Below, piece after piece: positions 40,553 through 48,838 of a DNA stretch of 50,318 nucleotides (positions are counted from its first letter, which is position 1; each line of letters opens with the position of its first letter). The notes below the pieces were generated by a model. The model saw only the letters and a program-made list of their open reading frames with translations, searched no databases and was not told the DNA's origin. Location of the stretch: positions 1 to 50,318 of the forward strand of contig JBAVAR010000131.1 in assembly GCA_049585815.1 (NCBI GenBank). Reading direction: 5' to 3'. Source of the DNA: DATLSM01 sp049585815 (GTDB lineage Bacteria > Actinomycetota > Thermoleophilia > Solirubrobacterales > 70-9). A program made the translations under genes and the position numbers.

Positions 40553-41464
40553 ATGGCGGTCCACGTGGAAGCCAAACCGTTGCATGAGCCGCTGAGCGGA
40601 GGCACCCCGGGAGCCACGGTGGCGGTCGAACCGATCATCGCCGGCCGCGCAACCTGGTCGCGCTCGATGATGGAGAGCCCGGGCGGGCGCTTTCTCACTC
40701 CGAGGGTGATCCTCGACCTGCTGCGCTCAAAGTCTGCGGTCACCATCCCCATTCCCACCTTCCTGATCCGCCACCCAAGCGCCGGGGCGATCCTCATCGA
40801 CACCGGCTTTCACCCCTCGATCTCCACCGATCCCAGCGAGAACTTCGGCAAGCTCGCCGCCCGGATCGGCAAGCCGACACTCGAGCCGGGCGAAGACGTT
40901 CCCGCCCAGCTGCGCCGGCGCGGCATCGAGCCCGGCGAGGTCCCGATCGTGGTGATGACCCACATGCACCTCGATCACACCTCCGCGATCTCGGAGTTCC
41001 CGAAATCGACCTTCATCGTCAGTGAGCAGGAGTGGCGGGAGGCCACGCACGGCTCCCAGCCGGCGATGAACGGCTACCGTCGCACCCACTTCGACTACGC
41101 ATTTGACTACCGGACGGTCGACTTTGACCGCGGCGGAATCGATTCCTACGCGACCTTCGGACGCACCTTCGACCTCTTTGACGACGGCTCCCTCCGACTC
41201 GCCTTCACCCCCGGCCACAGCGCCGGCCACATCTCGGTGGTGGCCCGCCTCACGGACCGCGACTTCGTGATCGGCGGCGACGCGATGTACACCTACCCGC
41301 AGCTCGACGGCAACGCACCCCTGCCGCCGCGCCCCTTCGACGCCCACAACTTCCGCCGCTCCCTGCAGGAGCTGCGCCTCTTTCACCGGGAATTCCCGGA
41401 TGTCGTGATCACACCCGGACACGACCTGGGCTTCTACGAACAGCTCGAGGCCCGCTACGAGTAG
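40553..41464 (+). CDS. Metallo-beta-lactamase-fold hydrolase, AHL-lactonase-like
   Basis: A 303-residue dinuclear-metal hydrolase. The metal motif HMHLDH is at 137-142, preceded by LIDTGFHPS; the remaining ligands are visible in TPGHSAGH, IGGDAMYT and TPGHDLGFYE. Overall order fits the AttM/AiiA-like lactonase branch of the superfamily, so a lactone or ester bond is the probable target; activity on acyl-homoserine lactones is only a possibility. The ATG has no ribosome site. The frame remains open upstream across the divergent SDR start, but that part is not domain sequence. Confidence 0.87.
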   Translation: MAVHVEAKPLHEPLSGGTPGATVAVEPIIAGRATWSRSMMESPGGRFLTPRVILDLLRSKSAVTIPIPTFLIRHPSAGAILIDTGFHPSISTDPSENFGKLAARIGKPTLEPGEDVPAQLRRRGIEPGEVPIVVMTHMHLDHTSAISEFPKSTFIVSEQEWREATHGSQPAMNGYRRTHFDYAFDYRTVDFDRGGIDSYATFGRTFDLFDDGSLRLAFTPGHSAGHISVVARLTDRDFVIGGDAMYTYPQLDGNAPLPPRPFDAHNFRRSLQELRLFHREFPDVVITPGHDLGFYEQLEARYE

Positions 41465-41467
41465 GCG

Positions 41468-42211
41468 CTAGGCCGGTTGGCTCTCGCGCAGGGCGCGGAT
41501 GACGCCGCGACGCCCTTCCGCCTCGAGCCGCTGGTACATCCGCCGTACGCAGTCAAAGACCTCGGTCGCGACCTCGAGCTGGCGCTCGCGGCTCGGTTCG
41601 GGCTCGACCGGGTAGGCCAGGGGCGGACCGTATTGGACCGTCACCCTCGGGAAGCGCAACCGTTTCCAACCGCGCACCGCTGCCGAGCCGTGGATCGCCA
41701 CCGGGACGATCGGCGCACCGGACTCCAGGGCGATCCGCCCGATCCCAGGTTTGGGAGAGCCCAGCTCGCCCGAGCGCGAACGCCCGCCCTCGGCATAGAC
41801 CAGCGGCATCTCACCCTGCTCAAGCAGGGTGAAGACGGTCCGCAGCGCCTCCTCGTCGCGCTCGCCGCGGCGAACCGGAAACGCCCCCCCGTGCTTGTAG
41901 ATGTAGGTGAGCACGGGCGGCCCGAAGAGCTGCGATTTGGCCATGAAGCGGATCTTCCGGCGCAGGTAGACGCCGGCGAAGAAATGATCCATCTGGCTGA
42001 AGTGGTTGGGGGCCAGCACGAGGGGACCGTGGCGGGGCACGTTCTCCACCCCGATCGCGCGCACCCGATAGATCCCGATCGTGGGCAGGGTGACGAGGAT
42101 GCGGGCGGCGGTGTAGGTCCACCCGATCCCCCGGCGCGCGGCCTGGTGGAACTGGTCGAAGTACTCCGCCGGTCGCGGGTCCCTGTAGACCTGTGGCTTC
42201 ATATCCACCAT
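41468..42211 (-). CDS. 1-acylglycerol-3-phosphate acyltransferase-family protein (PlsC-like)
   Basis: A 247-residue membrane-associated acyltransferase. The catalytic NH-x4-D box is NHFSQMD at 69-75, the phosphate-binding EGGRSRS is at 141-147, and IVPVAIHG further on completes the PlsC pattern. A hydrophobic segment (about 30-48) anchors it. It would acylate lysophosphatidate or a related acceptor. It lies 54 bases downstream of glycerol kinase on the same strand, giving a glycerol to glycerol-3-phosphate to lipid logic, although the first acylation enzyme is not here. The ATG at 42202 is an equal alternative start. Confidence 0.9.
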   Translation of the reverse strand: MVDMKPQVYRDPRPAEYFDQFHQAARRGIGWTYTAARILVTLPTIGIYRVRAIGVENVPRHGPLVLAPNHFSQMDHFFAGVYLRRKIRFMAKSQLFGPPVLTYIYKHGGAFPVRRGERDEEALRTVFTLLEQGEMPLVYAEGGRSRSGELGSPKPGIGRIALESGAPIVPVAIHGSAAVRGWKRLRFPRVTVQYGPPLAYPVEPEPSRERQLEVATEVFDCVRRMYQRLEAEGRRGVIRALRESQPA

Positions 42212-42265
42212 GACGAGACGGCGGCGGCGGCCGCCGCTGGTCCCTACCCTCGCGGCCGTCGGCGG

Positions 42266-43738
42266 TTACGTGGCCTTGGCCTGGGCCTCCGGCCGGGCCC
42301 AGCCTCGGGAGCGCTGCAGGGCGCGGTGCCACTGGGCGAGCAGCGCCCGGCGCTCCTCCTCCTCGATTCGGGGCTCAAAGCGCGCCGCCTCCCGCCACAT
42401 CCCCGCCACCTGCTCTGCGCTCCAGCGCCCGGTGGCGATCCCGGCCAGGAAGGCGGCGCCGAGCGCCGTCGTCTCGGCGATCTGCGGCACCACCACCGCC
42501 GCCCCCAGTACGTCGGCCTGAAACTGCATCAACCAGCGGTTGGCCACCGCGCCTCCGTCGGCCTTCAGCGTCTCCAGCCGCTCGCCCGCCGCCGCCTCCT
42601 GCGCACGGACAGCGTCAATCGTCTGGTAGGCGATCGCCTCCAGCGCCGCCCGCGCCAGGTGCTCGCGACGCGTGCCGCGGGTCAGCCCGACGATTGTCCC
42701 GCGCGCGTAGGGATCCCAGTGCGGTGAACCGAGTCCGGTCAGGGCCGGCACGAAATAGACCCCATCGTTGCCCTCCAGCGAGGCGGCCATCGGCTCGGTT
42801 TCCGCGGCATCGCCGACGATTCCGAGGCCGTCGCGCAACCACTGCACCGCGGCCCCGGTGACGAAGATCGCCGCCTCCAGCGCGTAGGCCGCCTCCTGCC
42901 CCTCGGCGCAGGCGACCGTGGTCAGCAGACCCGGGCTCGGCGGCGGCGGCGCGGCTCCCGCATGGAGGAGAAGGAAGCTGCCGGTGCCGTAGGTGTTCTT
43001 CGCCGTCCCGGCGCGGTTGCAAGCCTGCCCGAAAAGCGCCGCCTGCTGATCGCCGGCGATTCCGGCGACCGGCACCTCGCCGCCGAACTCCGAGGTTGTG
43101 CCGTAGATGTGGGCCGAGGGCAGCGGTTCCGGTAGCCGCGTCGGGTCGATCCCGAAAAGAGCGCAGAGGTCCTCATCCCAGCCCAGTCGGTGAATGTCGA
43201 ACAACATCGTTCGCGAGGCGTTGGTGAAATCGGTCGCGAGGCGACCGGTGAGCTTGAACAAGAGCCAGGAGTCGATGGTGCCGAAGACGGCCCTCTCCGC
43301 CCCCTCTGCGTTTCCCAACAGCCACTCGATCTTGGTCGCCGAGAAGTAGGGGTCGATCACGAGGCCGGTCCGCTCGCGGACCAGCTCCTCATATCCCGCC
43401 GCCTGCAGCGCCTCACAGCGCGCTGCCGTGCGGCGGTCCTGCCAGACCAGGGCCCGGTGGATCGGCTCGCCGCTGGCGGGATCCCAGGCGACGACGGTCT
43501 CGCGTTGGTTGGTGATTCCGATCCCGTCGAGCTGGGCGCCGACGATGCCGGCCTGGGCGAGGGAGTGGGCGGCGACCCGCCGCGTCGTCTCCCAGATCTC
43601 GGTGGCGTCATGCTCCACCCAGCCTGGCTGGGGAAAGTGCTGTTCGAACTCCGAGTAAGAGCGCCCGGCGACCCGTCCCTCCAGGTCGAAGACGAGGCAG
43701 GTGGTTCCGGTGGTTCCCTGATCGATTGCGAGGATCAA
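42266..43738 (-). CDS. glpK: Glycerol kinase
   Basis: ATP-dependent phosphorylation of glycerol to sn-glycerol-3-phosphate in the cytoplasm. From a TTG that overlaps the glycosyltransferase stop (TTGA) the protein has 490 residues, the normal size. It begins MILAIDQGTTGTTCLVFD (FGGY ATPase motif), has GITNQRETVVAWD, WQDRRTA, the catalytic Asp D230 in GIAGDQQAALFGQ, TYGTGSF and a C-terminal LKADGGAVANRWLMQFQADVLG with ETTALGAAFLAG. The frame is open upstream but that part is not family sequence. No glycerol facilitator or G3P dehydrogenase is nearby. Confidence 0.95.
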   Translation of the reverse strand: MILAIDQGTTGTTCLVFDLEGRVAGRSYSEFEQHFPQPGWVEHDATEIWETTRRVAAHSLAQAGIVGAQLDGIGITNQRETVVAWDPASGEPIHRALVWQDRRTAARCEALQAAGYEELVRERTGLVIDPYFSATKIEWLLGNAEGAERAVFGTIDSWLLFKLTGRLATDFTNASRTMLFDIHRLGWDEDLCALFGIDPTRLPEPLPSAHIYGTTSEFGGEVPVAGIAGDQQAALFGQACNRAGTAKNTYGTGSFLLLHAGAAPPPPSPGLLTTVACAEGQEAAYALEAAIFVTGAAVQWLRDGLGIVGDAAETEPMAASLEGNDGVYFVPALTGLGSPHWDPYARGTIVGLTRGTRREHLARAALEAIAYQTIDAVRAQEAAAGERLETLKADGGAVANRWLMQFQADVLGAAVVVPQIAETTALGAAFLAGIATGRWSAEQVAGMWREAARFEPRIEEEERRALLAQWHRALQRSRGWARPEAQAKAT

Positions 43739-44442
43739 CGACGCTGAAGGTATACGCGGGCGAAGTCGAAGAGCTGGTGGGCGCGGTGGGAGAAGCCGGC
43801 GAGCGTGCGGCCGCTCACCCGGTGGGTGAGGTCCAGCTCCAACTCGCACAATCGGTAGCCGGCGCGAACCGCGTCAACCGTCATTCCCACCTCCATCCCG
43901 TAGCCCGCGGCAAATGGGAGGGTGGCGCGGAGGGCATCGGCGCGCAGGGCACGTTGACCTGAGATCGGCGCCTTCACCTCAGCACCGCAGAGACGGCGGA
44001 TCGCCCAGCGGGCGAAGCCGAGGGCGATGCCAAAGCCGCCGCCGGCGCGCCCCTTGAAGGCAGCGATAGCAAGGTCGCACTGACCACCGCCCACGGCCTC
44101 CACCAGCGCAACGAGACGCGCGGCGGAGCGGCCGAGGTCGGCGTCGCAGAGGAGGACCAGCACGGGGGGGTGAGCGACGCTCAGCGCGGCCTGCGCCGCG
44201 GCGCTGACGTTGGCGCCCTTGCCGTGCGGGTGAGAACGGCTGATGACCCGAGCGCCGGCGCCGATTGCGAGCGCCGCCGTGCCGTCGCTGGAGGCGTCAT
44301 CGGCGACCCAGATGGCCGCCCCGGGGAAGGCAGCGCGCAGCGCCGAGACCGTCTCCCCTACCCGGTCGGCCTCGTTTCGAGCCGCGACGATGACCGCAAG
44401 TGCGGCGCCGGGGCTGGGGTCCTCGAGGCTCACAGCGGCCAT
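43735..44442 (-). CDS. Family 2 glycosyltransferase
   Basis: A 235-residue GT-A fold enzyme: VIVAARNEADRVGETVSALR for nucleotide-sugar binding, VADDASSDGT with the first acidic pair, and LLCDADLG as the DxD-like metal site. It lacks membrane helices. The sequence AAGYGMEVGMTVDAVRAGYRLCELELDLTHR near the end resembles polyprenyl-phosphate or glucosyl-phosphoglycerate type GT2 enzymes. Its ATG lacks a strong ribosome site; the next gene, glpK, starts within its stop codon, so the two are translationally coupled. The sugar donor and acceptor are unknown. Confidence 0.88.
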   Translation of the reverse strand: MAAVSLEDPSPGAALAVIVAARNEADRVGETVSALRAAFPGAAIWVADDASSDGTAALAIGAGARVISRSHPHGKGANVSAAAQAALSVAHPPVLVLLCDADLGRSAARLVALVEAVGGGQCDLAIAAFKGRAGGGFGIALGFARWAIRRLCGAEVKAPISGQRALRADALRATLPFAAGYGMEVGMTVDAVRAGYRLCELELDLTHRVSGRTLAGFSHRAHQLFDFARVYLQRR

Positions 44443-44506
44443 TGTGGCGCCCCGATCGCTCCCCGGCTGCGCTTCTCCCGGTCAGGAGACAAAGGAGGGG
44501 GCAGCG

Positions 44507-44737
44507 ATGGATATTGTCCCGGCCATGGCAGAGATTGAGGCGCACATCACCGGCAACGTTTGGAAAATCGAGGTCGCTGTCGGGGACGTCGTCTCCGACG
44601 GAGACACCGTCGTCATCCTTGAGTCGATGAAGATGGAGATCCCGGTCGAGGCCGAAGACGAGGGGACCGTGATGGAGATTCGCTGCGAGGAGGGCCAAGC
44701 GGTCAGCGAAGGCGACGTCCTCGTGGTCTTGGGGTAG
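44507..44737 (+). CDS. Stand-alone biotinyl domain (biotin carboxyl carrier-like)
   Basis: A 76-residue single-domain protein with the biotin attachment site ESMKME, Lys at position 42, in the usual half-barrel: ITGNVWKIEVAVGDVVSDGDTVVILESMKMEIPVEAEDEGTVMEIRCEEGQAVSEGDVLVVLG. An AAGGAGG site seven bases before the ATG supports the start; an internal ATG at 44525 is the alternative. As a free carrier it would shuttle CO2 between a biotin carboxylase and a carboxyltransferase, or serve a decarboxylase. The nearest candidate partners are the crotonase next door and the carboxyltransferase at 24.7 kb. Biotin synthesis genes lie 3 kb downstream. Confidence 0.93.
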   Translation: MDIVPAMAEIEAHITGNVWKIEVAVGDVVSDGDTVVILESMKMEIPVEAEDEGTVMEIRCEEGQAVSEGDVLVVLG

Positions 44738-44744
44738 GCCGCGA

Positions 44745-45551
44745 GTGGAGGAACGGTTAGCCGGCGGCAAGCTCCTGCTCGACTTCCCCGCCGAGGCGGT
44801 CGCCCGTATCCGGATATCCAACCCCGAGCACCGCAACGCGCTCGATCACGAGATCCTCGACGGCCTGGCGGAGACGCTGCCGCAGCTCGATCGCGGGATC
44901 GCCACCCGCTGCGTGCTGATCACCGGCGAGCCGCCCGTCTTCTCGGCCGGCTACGACATCGCCTCGATCCCCACCGAGACCTTCGAGCGCGACGCCGAGG
45001 CACTCGTCGCCCACCCCTTTCACGCCGCGATGGAGAAGCTCGACGCCCATCCCTGGCCGACCGTGGCGGCGATCAATGGACACTGCCTCGGCGGCGGCCT
45101 CGAGCTGGCAATCACCTGCGATCTGCGGATCTGCGCCGCCGGGGCGAAGCTGGGTATGCCCCCCGCCAAGCTCGGCCTCGTCTACGGCCATACCGGGTTG
45201 CGCAAGTTCCTCAACACGGTCGGCCTGGCGCGCACCAAGGAGCTGTTTCTCACCGGGCGCAACTTCGAGGCCGCCCGCGCCGCGGAGATCGGCCTCGTCC
45301 ACGAGGTGGTGGAGAGCTCCCGGTTGGCGGATGCCGCACTCACGCTGGCCGCCGAGATCGCGTCCCACGCGCCGATCTCCCTGCGGGGCAACAAGCACGC
45401 GATCGACCTGCTCAGCCGCTGCCCGGTGTTGAGCGATCAGCAGGAGGCGGGACTGGTCGCGCTGCGCGAGTCCTGCTTTGCCTCGGAGGATTTTCGCGAG
45501 GGGATACTTGCCTTCACCGAGAAGCGCAAGCCCGAGTGGCGGGGACGATGA
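44745..45551 (+). CDS. Crotonase-family protein resembling methylmalonyl-CoA decarboxylase
   Basis: A 268-residue crotonase-fold protein starting at GTG, seven bases after the biotinyl gene. It has the first catalytic Glu (E120 in CLGGGLELAITCD) but the second is Ala (A141 in GMPPAKLGLVYGHTG). The same pattern, first Glu kept and second lost with a following (V/L)-(P/V)-Y motif, is known from methylmalonyl-CoA decarboxylase YgfG. The oxyanion-loop residue equivalent to its active-site His is Tyr here (SAGYDIAS), so the reaction is not certain. Adjacent biotinyl domain is a notable association. ATGA overlap with the following glycosylase gene. Confidence 0.87.
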   Translation: MEERLAGGKLLLDFPAEAVARIRISNPEHRNALDHEILDGLAETLPQLDRGIATRCVLITGEPPVFSAGYDIASIPTETFERDAEALVAHPFHAAMEKLDAHPWPTVAAINGHCLGGGLELAITCDLRICAAGAKLGMPPAKLGLVYGHTGLRKFLNTVGLARTKELFLTGRNFEAARAAEIGLVHEVVESSRLADAALTLAAEIASHAPISLRGNKHAIDLLSRCPVLSDQQEAGLVALRESCFASEDFREGILAFTEKRKPEWRGR

Positions 45552-46183
45552 GCGCTAAGGCGCGCCGTGAGCTGGCCGCCGCCGACCCGACGATGGCGGG
45601 ACTGATCGAACGGCTCGGGAAGATCAACCTCAAGACGCGGCTGCGGCGCCGCAGCGAGGAGCGCCCCGCCGATGCCTACGGAGCGCTGCTGCGCGCGATC
45701 GTCGGTCAGCAGCTGTCCACCAAGGCGGCGCGGACCATCTACCTGCGGGTGCTCGAGCTCTTCGGCGGGACGACCCCAGCCCCCGAGCGGCTGCTTGAGG
45801 CAAGCGAGGCAGATCTGCGCGGCGCCGGCCTCTCCGGCCGCAAGGTCGAGTACATACGCGACCTCGCCGCCCACCTGCTGAGCGGCGAGCTGGAGCTCGA
45901 CCGCCTTGAGGACCTCTCCGACGAAGCTGTGATCGCCGAGATCGTCGCCGTGCGCGGCCTCGGCCAGTGGACCGCGGAGATGTTCCTGCTCTTTCACCTC
46001 GAGCGTCCCGATGTCCTCTCCGGCGGTGACCTCGGCATCCGCAAGGCAGTCCAGATCGAGTACGGGCTGGAGGAAATGCCGGCGCCCCAGAGAGTGTTGG
46101 AGATCGGCGAATCATGGAGCCCGCACCGCAGCCTCGCCTCCCTGTACCTATGGGAGTCGCTGGCGGCAGTGCCCGGCGGGTGA
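45548..46183 (+). CDS. DNA-3-methyladenine glycosylase, AlkA type
   Basis: Base-excision repair of alkylated purines. The 211 residues have the HhH-GPD fold without the AlkA N-terminal beta domain: AIVGQQLSTKAARTIYLRV, the helix-hairpin-helix VRGLGQWTAEMFLLF at 135-149 and the catalytic Asp D161 in VLSGGDLGIRKAV. The ATG overlaps the crotonase stop by four bases (ATGA), an odd pairing of repair and metabolism that probably reflects simple gene packing. A second possible start 12 bases upstream is less favoured. Confidence 0.93.
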   Translation: MSAKARRELAAADPTMAGLIERLGKINLKTRLRRRSEERPADAYGALLRAIVGQQLSTKAARTIYLRVLELFGGTTPAPERLLEASEADLRGAGLSGRKVEYIRDLAAHLLSGELELDRLEDLSDEAVIAEIVAVRGLGQWTAEMFLLFHLERPDVLSGGDLGIRKAVQIEYGLEEMPAPQRVLEIGESWSPHRSLASLYLWESLAAVPGG

Positions 46184-46215
46184 GGTCCACCGGGGCTCAA
46201 AGCCGTCCCGGGACC
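46184..46215 (+). terminator. Weak hairpin after the glycosylase gene
   Basis: Imperfect inverted repeat: outer GGTCC/GGACC arms and inner CCGGG/CCCGG plus GGCT/AGCC pairs around CAA, immediately after the glycosylase stop. No T-run follows, so a terminator function is uncertain; the diguanylate cyclase starts 16 bases later. Confidence 0.35.
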
Positions 46216-46231
46216 GGCCGACAATAGGACG

Positions 46232-47701
46232 ATGCGCTTTCGCTTCTGGCTCGGATTCGCCGCGGTCGCAGCCCTCGCCGTGGGCTCGGTGAGCACCGCC
46301 CTTATCGTCCGCTCAAACGAAGAGGCTGGCTTTCACCAGACCCAGCGCGATGAGGCGACCCGGGCCGCACGGCAGGCGGAAGCCGCCGCCAACCTCTCGG
46401 TCGGCCAACTCGGCAGCGCCGCGGCCTTCTACCAGGCCGAGCGCCACTTCAATCGCAATCAGTTCGATCTCATCGCCCGTCCGCTTTTGGGGCACGGCCC
46501 GCTGACCGGGACAGGATTCGTGCAGCGGGTCGCTGGCTTTGAACGGGGGCGCTTTGAACGCGAACACGGCTTCCCGATCGTTGAAAAGGCGGGACTTGCC
46601 GGCGGCCTCCGCCGGGCGGCCGATCGCCCCGACTACTTTCCCCTGGTCGACGCCGCCTCCGTCCAGGAGGTCGCTCCGCCGCTCGGCTATGACCTGGGCA
46701 GCGATCCCCAGCGGGCGCCGTTCTTGCGCCGGGCCCTGGAGACCGGCCGCCCGGTCGCGACCCAGGTGATGAACCTGCCCGTCGGGATCACGGGCCTCGA
46801 CGTCTACCGCCCCGTCTATCGCGAGGGCCTGCCGGATCGAACCGCCGAGCAACGGCGCAAGGCGCTCCTCGGCTTTGCCGTGGGCGCCTTCCGGGTTCGC
46901 AGCCTCGCCGCGGCCGCGATCTCCGCGGTGCCGCGAGCCGACACCGTGCAGCTGCGAATTGGAGGAAGAACCGTTGTCGGCCCCCATGGCTCGCTCGCCG
47001 ACCCCTCAAGCTCACCGATCCACGTCGCCAATCGAGTCTGGCTTGTGGTCCTCCTCGACCCCGACCGCCCCGATGTCGGACTGCCGATCCTGGTGGCGGC
47101 GGTGGGAATCTCGCTCGCGTCGCTGCTCGGTGCGCTGATTTTGGTTTGGAGTCGAAATGAGCGGATGGCGGAGCTGCGCCGCGAGGCCGGGCAGGACTCG
47201 CTGACCGGACTGAAGAACCGCCGCCGCTTTGAGGAAGAGCTGCGCGGCGAGATGGCTCGCAGCCGCCGTCTGGGCCGCACCGGCGCCATGTTGATGCTCG
47301 ACCTCGACAACTTCAAGCGGGTAAACGACTCACTCGGCCACCCAGCCGGCGATCGCCTGATCAGGGAGATCGCCACGGTCCTGCGGCGGCGGGCGCGGGA
47401 GACCGATGTGCTGGCCAGGCTCGGCGGCGATGAGTTCGCGATCGTCCTGCCCAATTGCGGCGTCGAGGAGGCTCGAATGGTGGCCGAGGCGATCGCGTCA
47501 GCGATCCGGGAGCACTCCCAGAGCGAGGAGACCGGTCCCCGGATCACCGCCAGCATCGGGATCGCGGTGTTCGGTGTTGACGGGCGGACGAGCTTTGAGT
47601 CGGTGCTCGCGGAGGCCGACACGGCGATGTATGCGGCCAAGGATGCGGGACGCGACGGGGTCATGGTCTTCGATCCGGTCGCCGTCCGGGGTGATGCCTA
47701 G
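46232..47701 (+). CDS. Membrane-bound diguanylate cyclase (CHASE-like sensor + GGDEF)
   Basis: Synthesises cyclic di-GMP in response to an extracytoplasmic signal. The 489 residues comprise a membrane helix (about 5-25), an extracytoplasmic region of 260 residues with CHASE-like content (RVAGFERGRFEREHGFPI, YFPLVDA, DVYRPVY), a second helix (about 287-307) and a GGDEF domain (about 320-485). The active site is canonical, GGDEF at 398-402, and the product-inhibition I-site RETD is at 389-392, five residues before it. No EAL domain is present. It is 12 bases upstream of bioB; co-transcription with biotin genes is possible but a functional link is not indicated. Confidence 0.93.
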   Translation: MRFRFWLGFAAVAALAVGSVSTALIVRSNEEAGFHQTQRDEATRAARQAEAAANLSVGQLGSAAAFYQAERHFNRNQFDLIARPLLGHGPLTGTGFVQRVAGFERGRFEREHGFPIVEKAGLAGGLRRAADRPDYFPLVDAASVQEVAPPLGYDLGSDPQRAPFLRRALETGRPVATQVMNLPVGITGLDVYRPVYREGLPDRTAEQRRKALLGFAVGAFRVRSLAAAAISAVPRADTVQLRIGGRTVVGPHGSLADPSSSPIHVANRVWLVVLLDPDRPDVGLPILVAAVGISLASLLGALILVWSRNERMAELRREAGQDSLTGLKNRRRFEEELRGEMARSRRLGRTGAMLMLDLDNFKRVNDSLGHPAGDRLIREIATVLRRRARETDVLARLGGDEFAIVLPNCGVEEARMVAEAIASAIREHSQSEETGPRITASIGIAVFGVDGRTSFESVLAEADTAMYAAKDAGRDGVMVFDPVAVRGDA

Positions 47702-47713
47702 CCTTGCCGCCGC

Positions 47714-48838
47714 ATGCCGCCGCTGATCTCCTTCGATGAAGCCCTCGCCCTTGGCGAGTTGACCGGCCACGAGGAGATTGGGGAGCTGGTCGAGCGCGCC
47801 TGGGCGGTCCGCCATGAGAGGTTCGGCGATTCGACCGACATGTGTTCGCTGGTCAATGCCAAGTCCGGCGGCTGCGCGGAGGACTGCGGCTTTTGCGCGC
47901 AGTCACGCTACGCCGAGGCCGATACCCCGATGCACGCGATGATGGAGCCAGAGCAGATCCTCGAGCACGCGAAGGCGGCCGAGGCAGCCGGGGCGCACCG
48001 CTTTTGCATGGTCACCCAGGGCCAGGGCCTTTCCAAACGCGATTTCGAGAAGATCCTCGAGGGGGCGAGGTTGGTGGCTGAGCAGACCAACCTGAAGCGC
48101 TGTGCCTCGATCGGGCACATGTCGCCCGAACGGGCCCGGGCGCTGCGCGAGGTTGGGATCCAGCGGGTCCACCACAATGTCGAGTCGGCCCGCTCCCACT
48201 ACCCCGAGGTCTCCACGACCGTCCGCTATGAGGGTCGACTGCGGACGATCGAGGCGGTCAAGGAGGCGGGACTTGAGACCTGCGTGGGCGGCATCCTCAA
48301 CCTCGGAGAGAGTTGCCGCCAGCGGGTCGAGATGGCCTTTGAGCTCTCCCAGCTGAACCCGACCTCGGTCCCGATCAACCTGCTCAACCCGCGTGCGGGT
48401 ACGAAGTTCGGCGACCGGCCGCTGATGGACGCCTGGGATGTCGTCAAGTGGGTGGCGATCTTCCGGCTGATTATCCCGGGGGCGTTGTTTCGCCTTTGCG
48501 GCGGACGGGTCGAGAACCTCGGCGACCTCCAGCCGCTGGCGGTGAAAGCGGGGCTGAATGGAGTGATGATGGGCAACTTCCTCACCACCCTCGGCGCCGA
48601 GCCCGAGGATGACCGGGCGATGTTTGAGCAGCTCGGCCTAAACGTCGGCCGCCAACCGGACAACGGCTCCAACCCCCGTCCCGACAACCGTTCCGGCTGG
48701 CTTGAGGGAGAGGCTCCGCCGACGCCGATCGATGAGCTGATCGACCGCCAGGAGGAGGCGAACTTCTGGGACCCCTCGACGCAACTGCGGGTGATCAGGA
48801 AGGCGAAGAAGCCTCCCCCCTATCCCCGGGCTGCATGA
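47714..48838 (+). CDS. bioB: Biotin synthase
   Basis: Radical-SAM enzyme inserting sulfur into dethiobiotin, the last step of biotin synthesis. The [4Fe-4S] motif is C54-x3-C58-x2-C61 in SGGCAEDCGFCAQS; other family marks are RCASIGHMS, VHHNVESARSHYPEVSTT, NPRAGTKFGDRPL and GGRVENLGDLQPLA. Length is 374, about 30 to 50 longer than most, the excess being a charged, Pro/Asn-rich C-terminal tail. Radical-SAM turnover needs a reduced flavodoxin or ferredoxin, and FprA at 15.2 kb is a possible source. bioF overlaps the stop by four bases. Confidence 0.96.
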   Translation: MPPLISFDEALALGELTGHEEIGELVERAWAVRHERFGDSTDMCSLVNAKSGGCAEDCGFCAQSRYAEADTPMHAMMEPEQILEHAKAAEAAGAHRFCMVTQGQGLSKRDFEKILEGARLVAEQTNLKRCASIGHMSPERARALREVGIQRVHHNVESARSHYPEVSTTVRYEGRLRTIEAVKEAGLETCVGGILNLGESCRQRVEMAFELSQLNPTSVPINLLNPRAGTKFGDRPLMDAWDVVKWVAIFRLIIPGALFRLCGGRVENLGDLQPLAVKAGLNGVMMGNFLTTLGAEPEDDRAMFEQLGLNVGRQPDNGSNPRPDNRSGWLEGEAPPTPIDELIDRQEEANFWDPSTQLRVIRKAKKPPPYPRAA

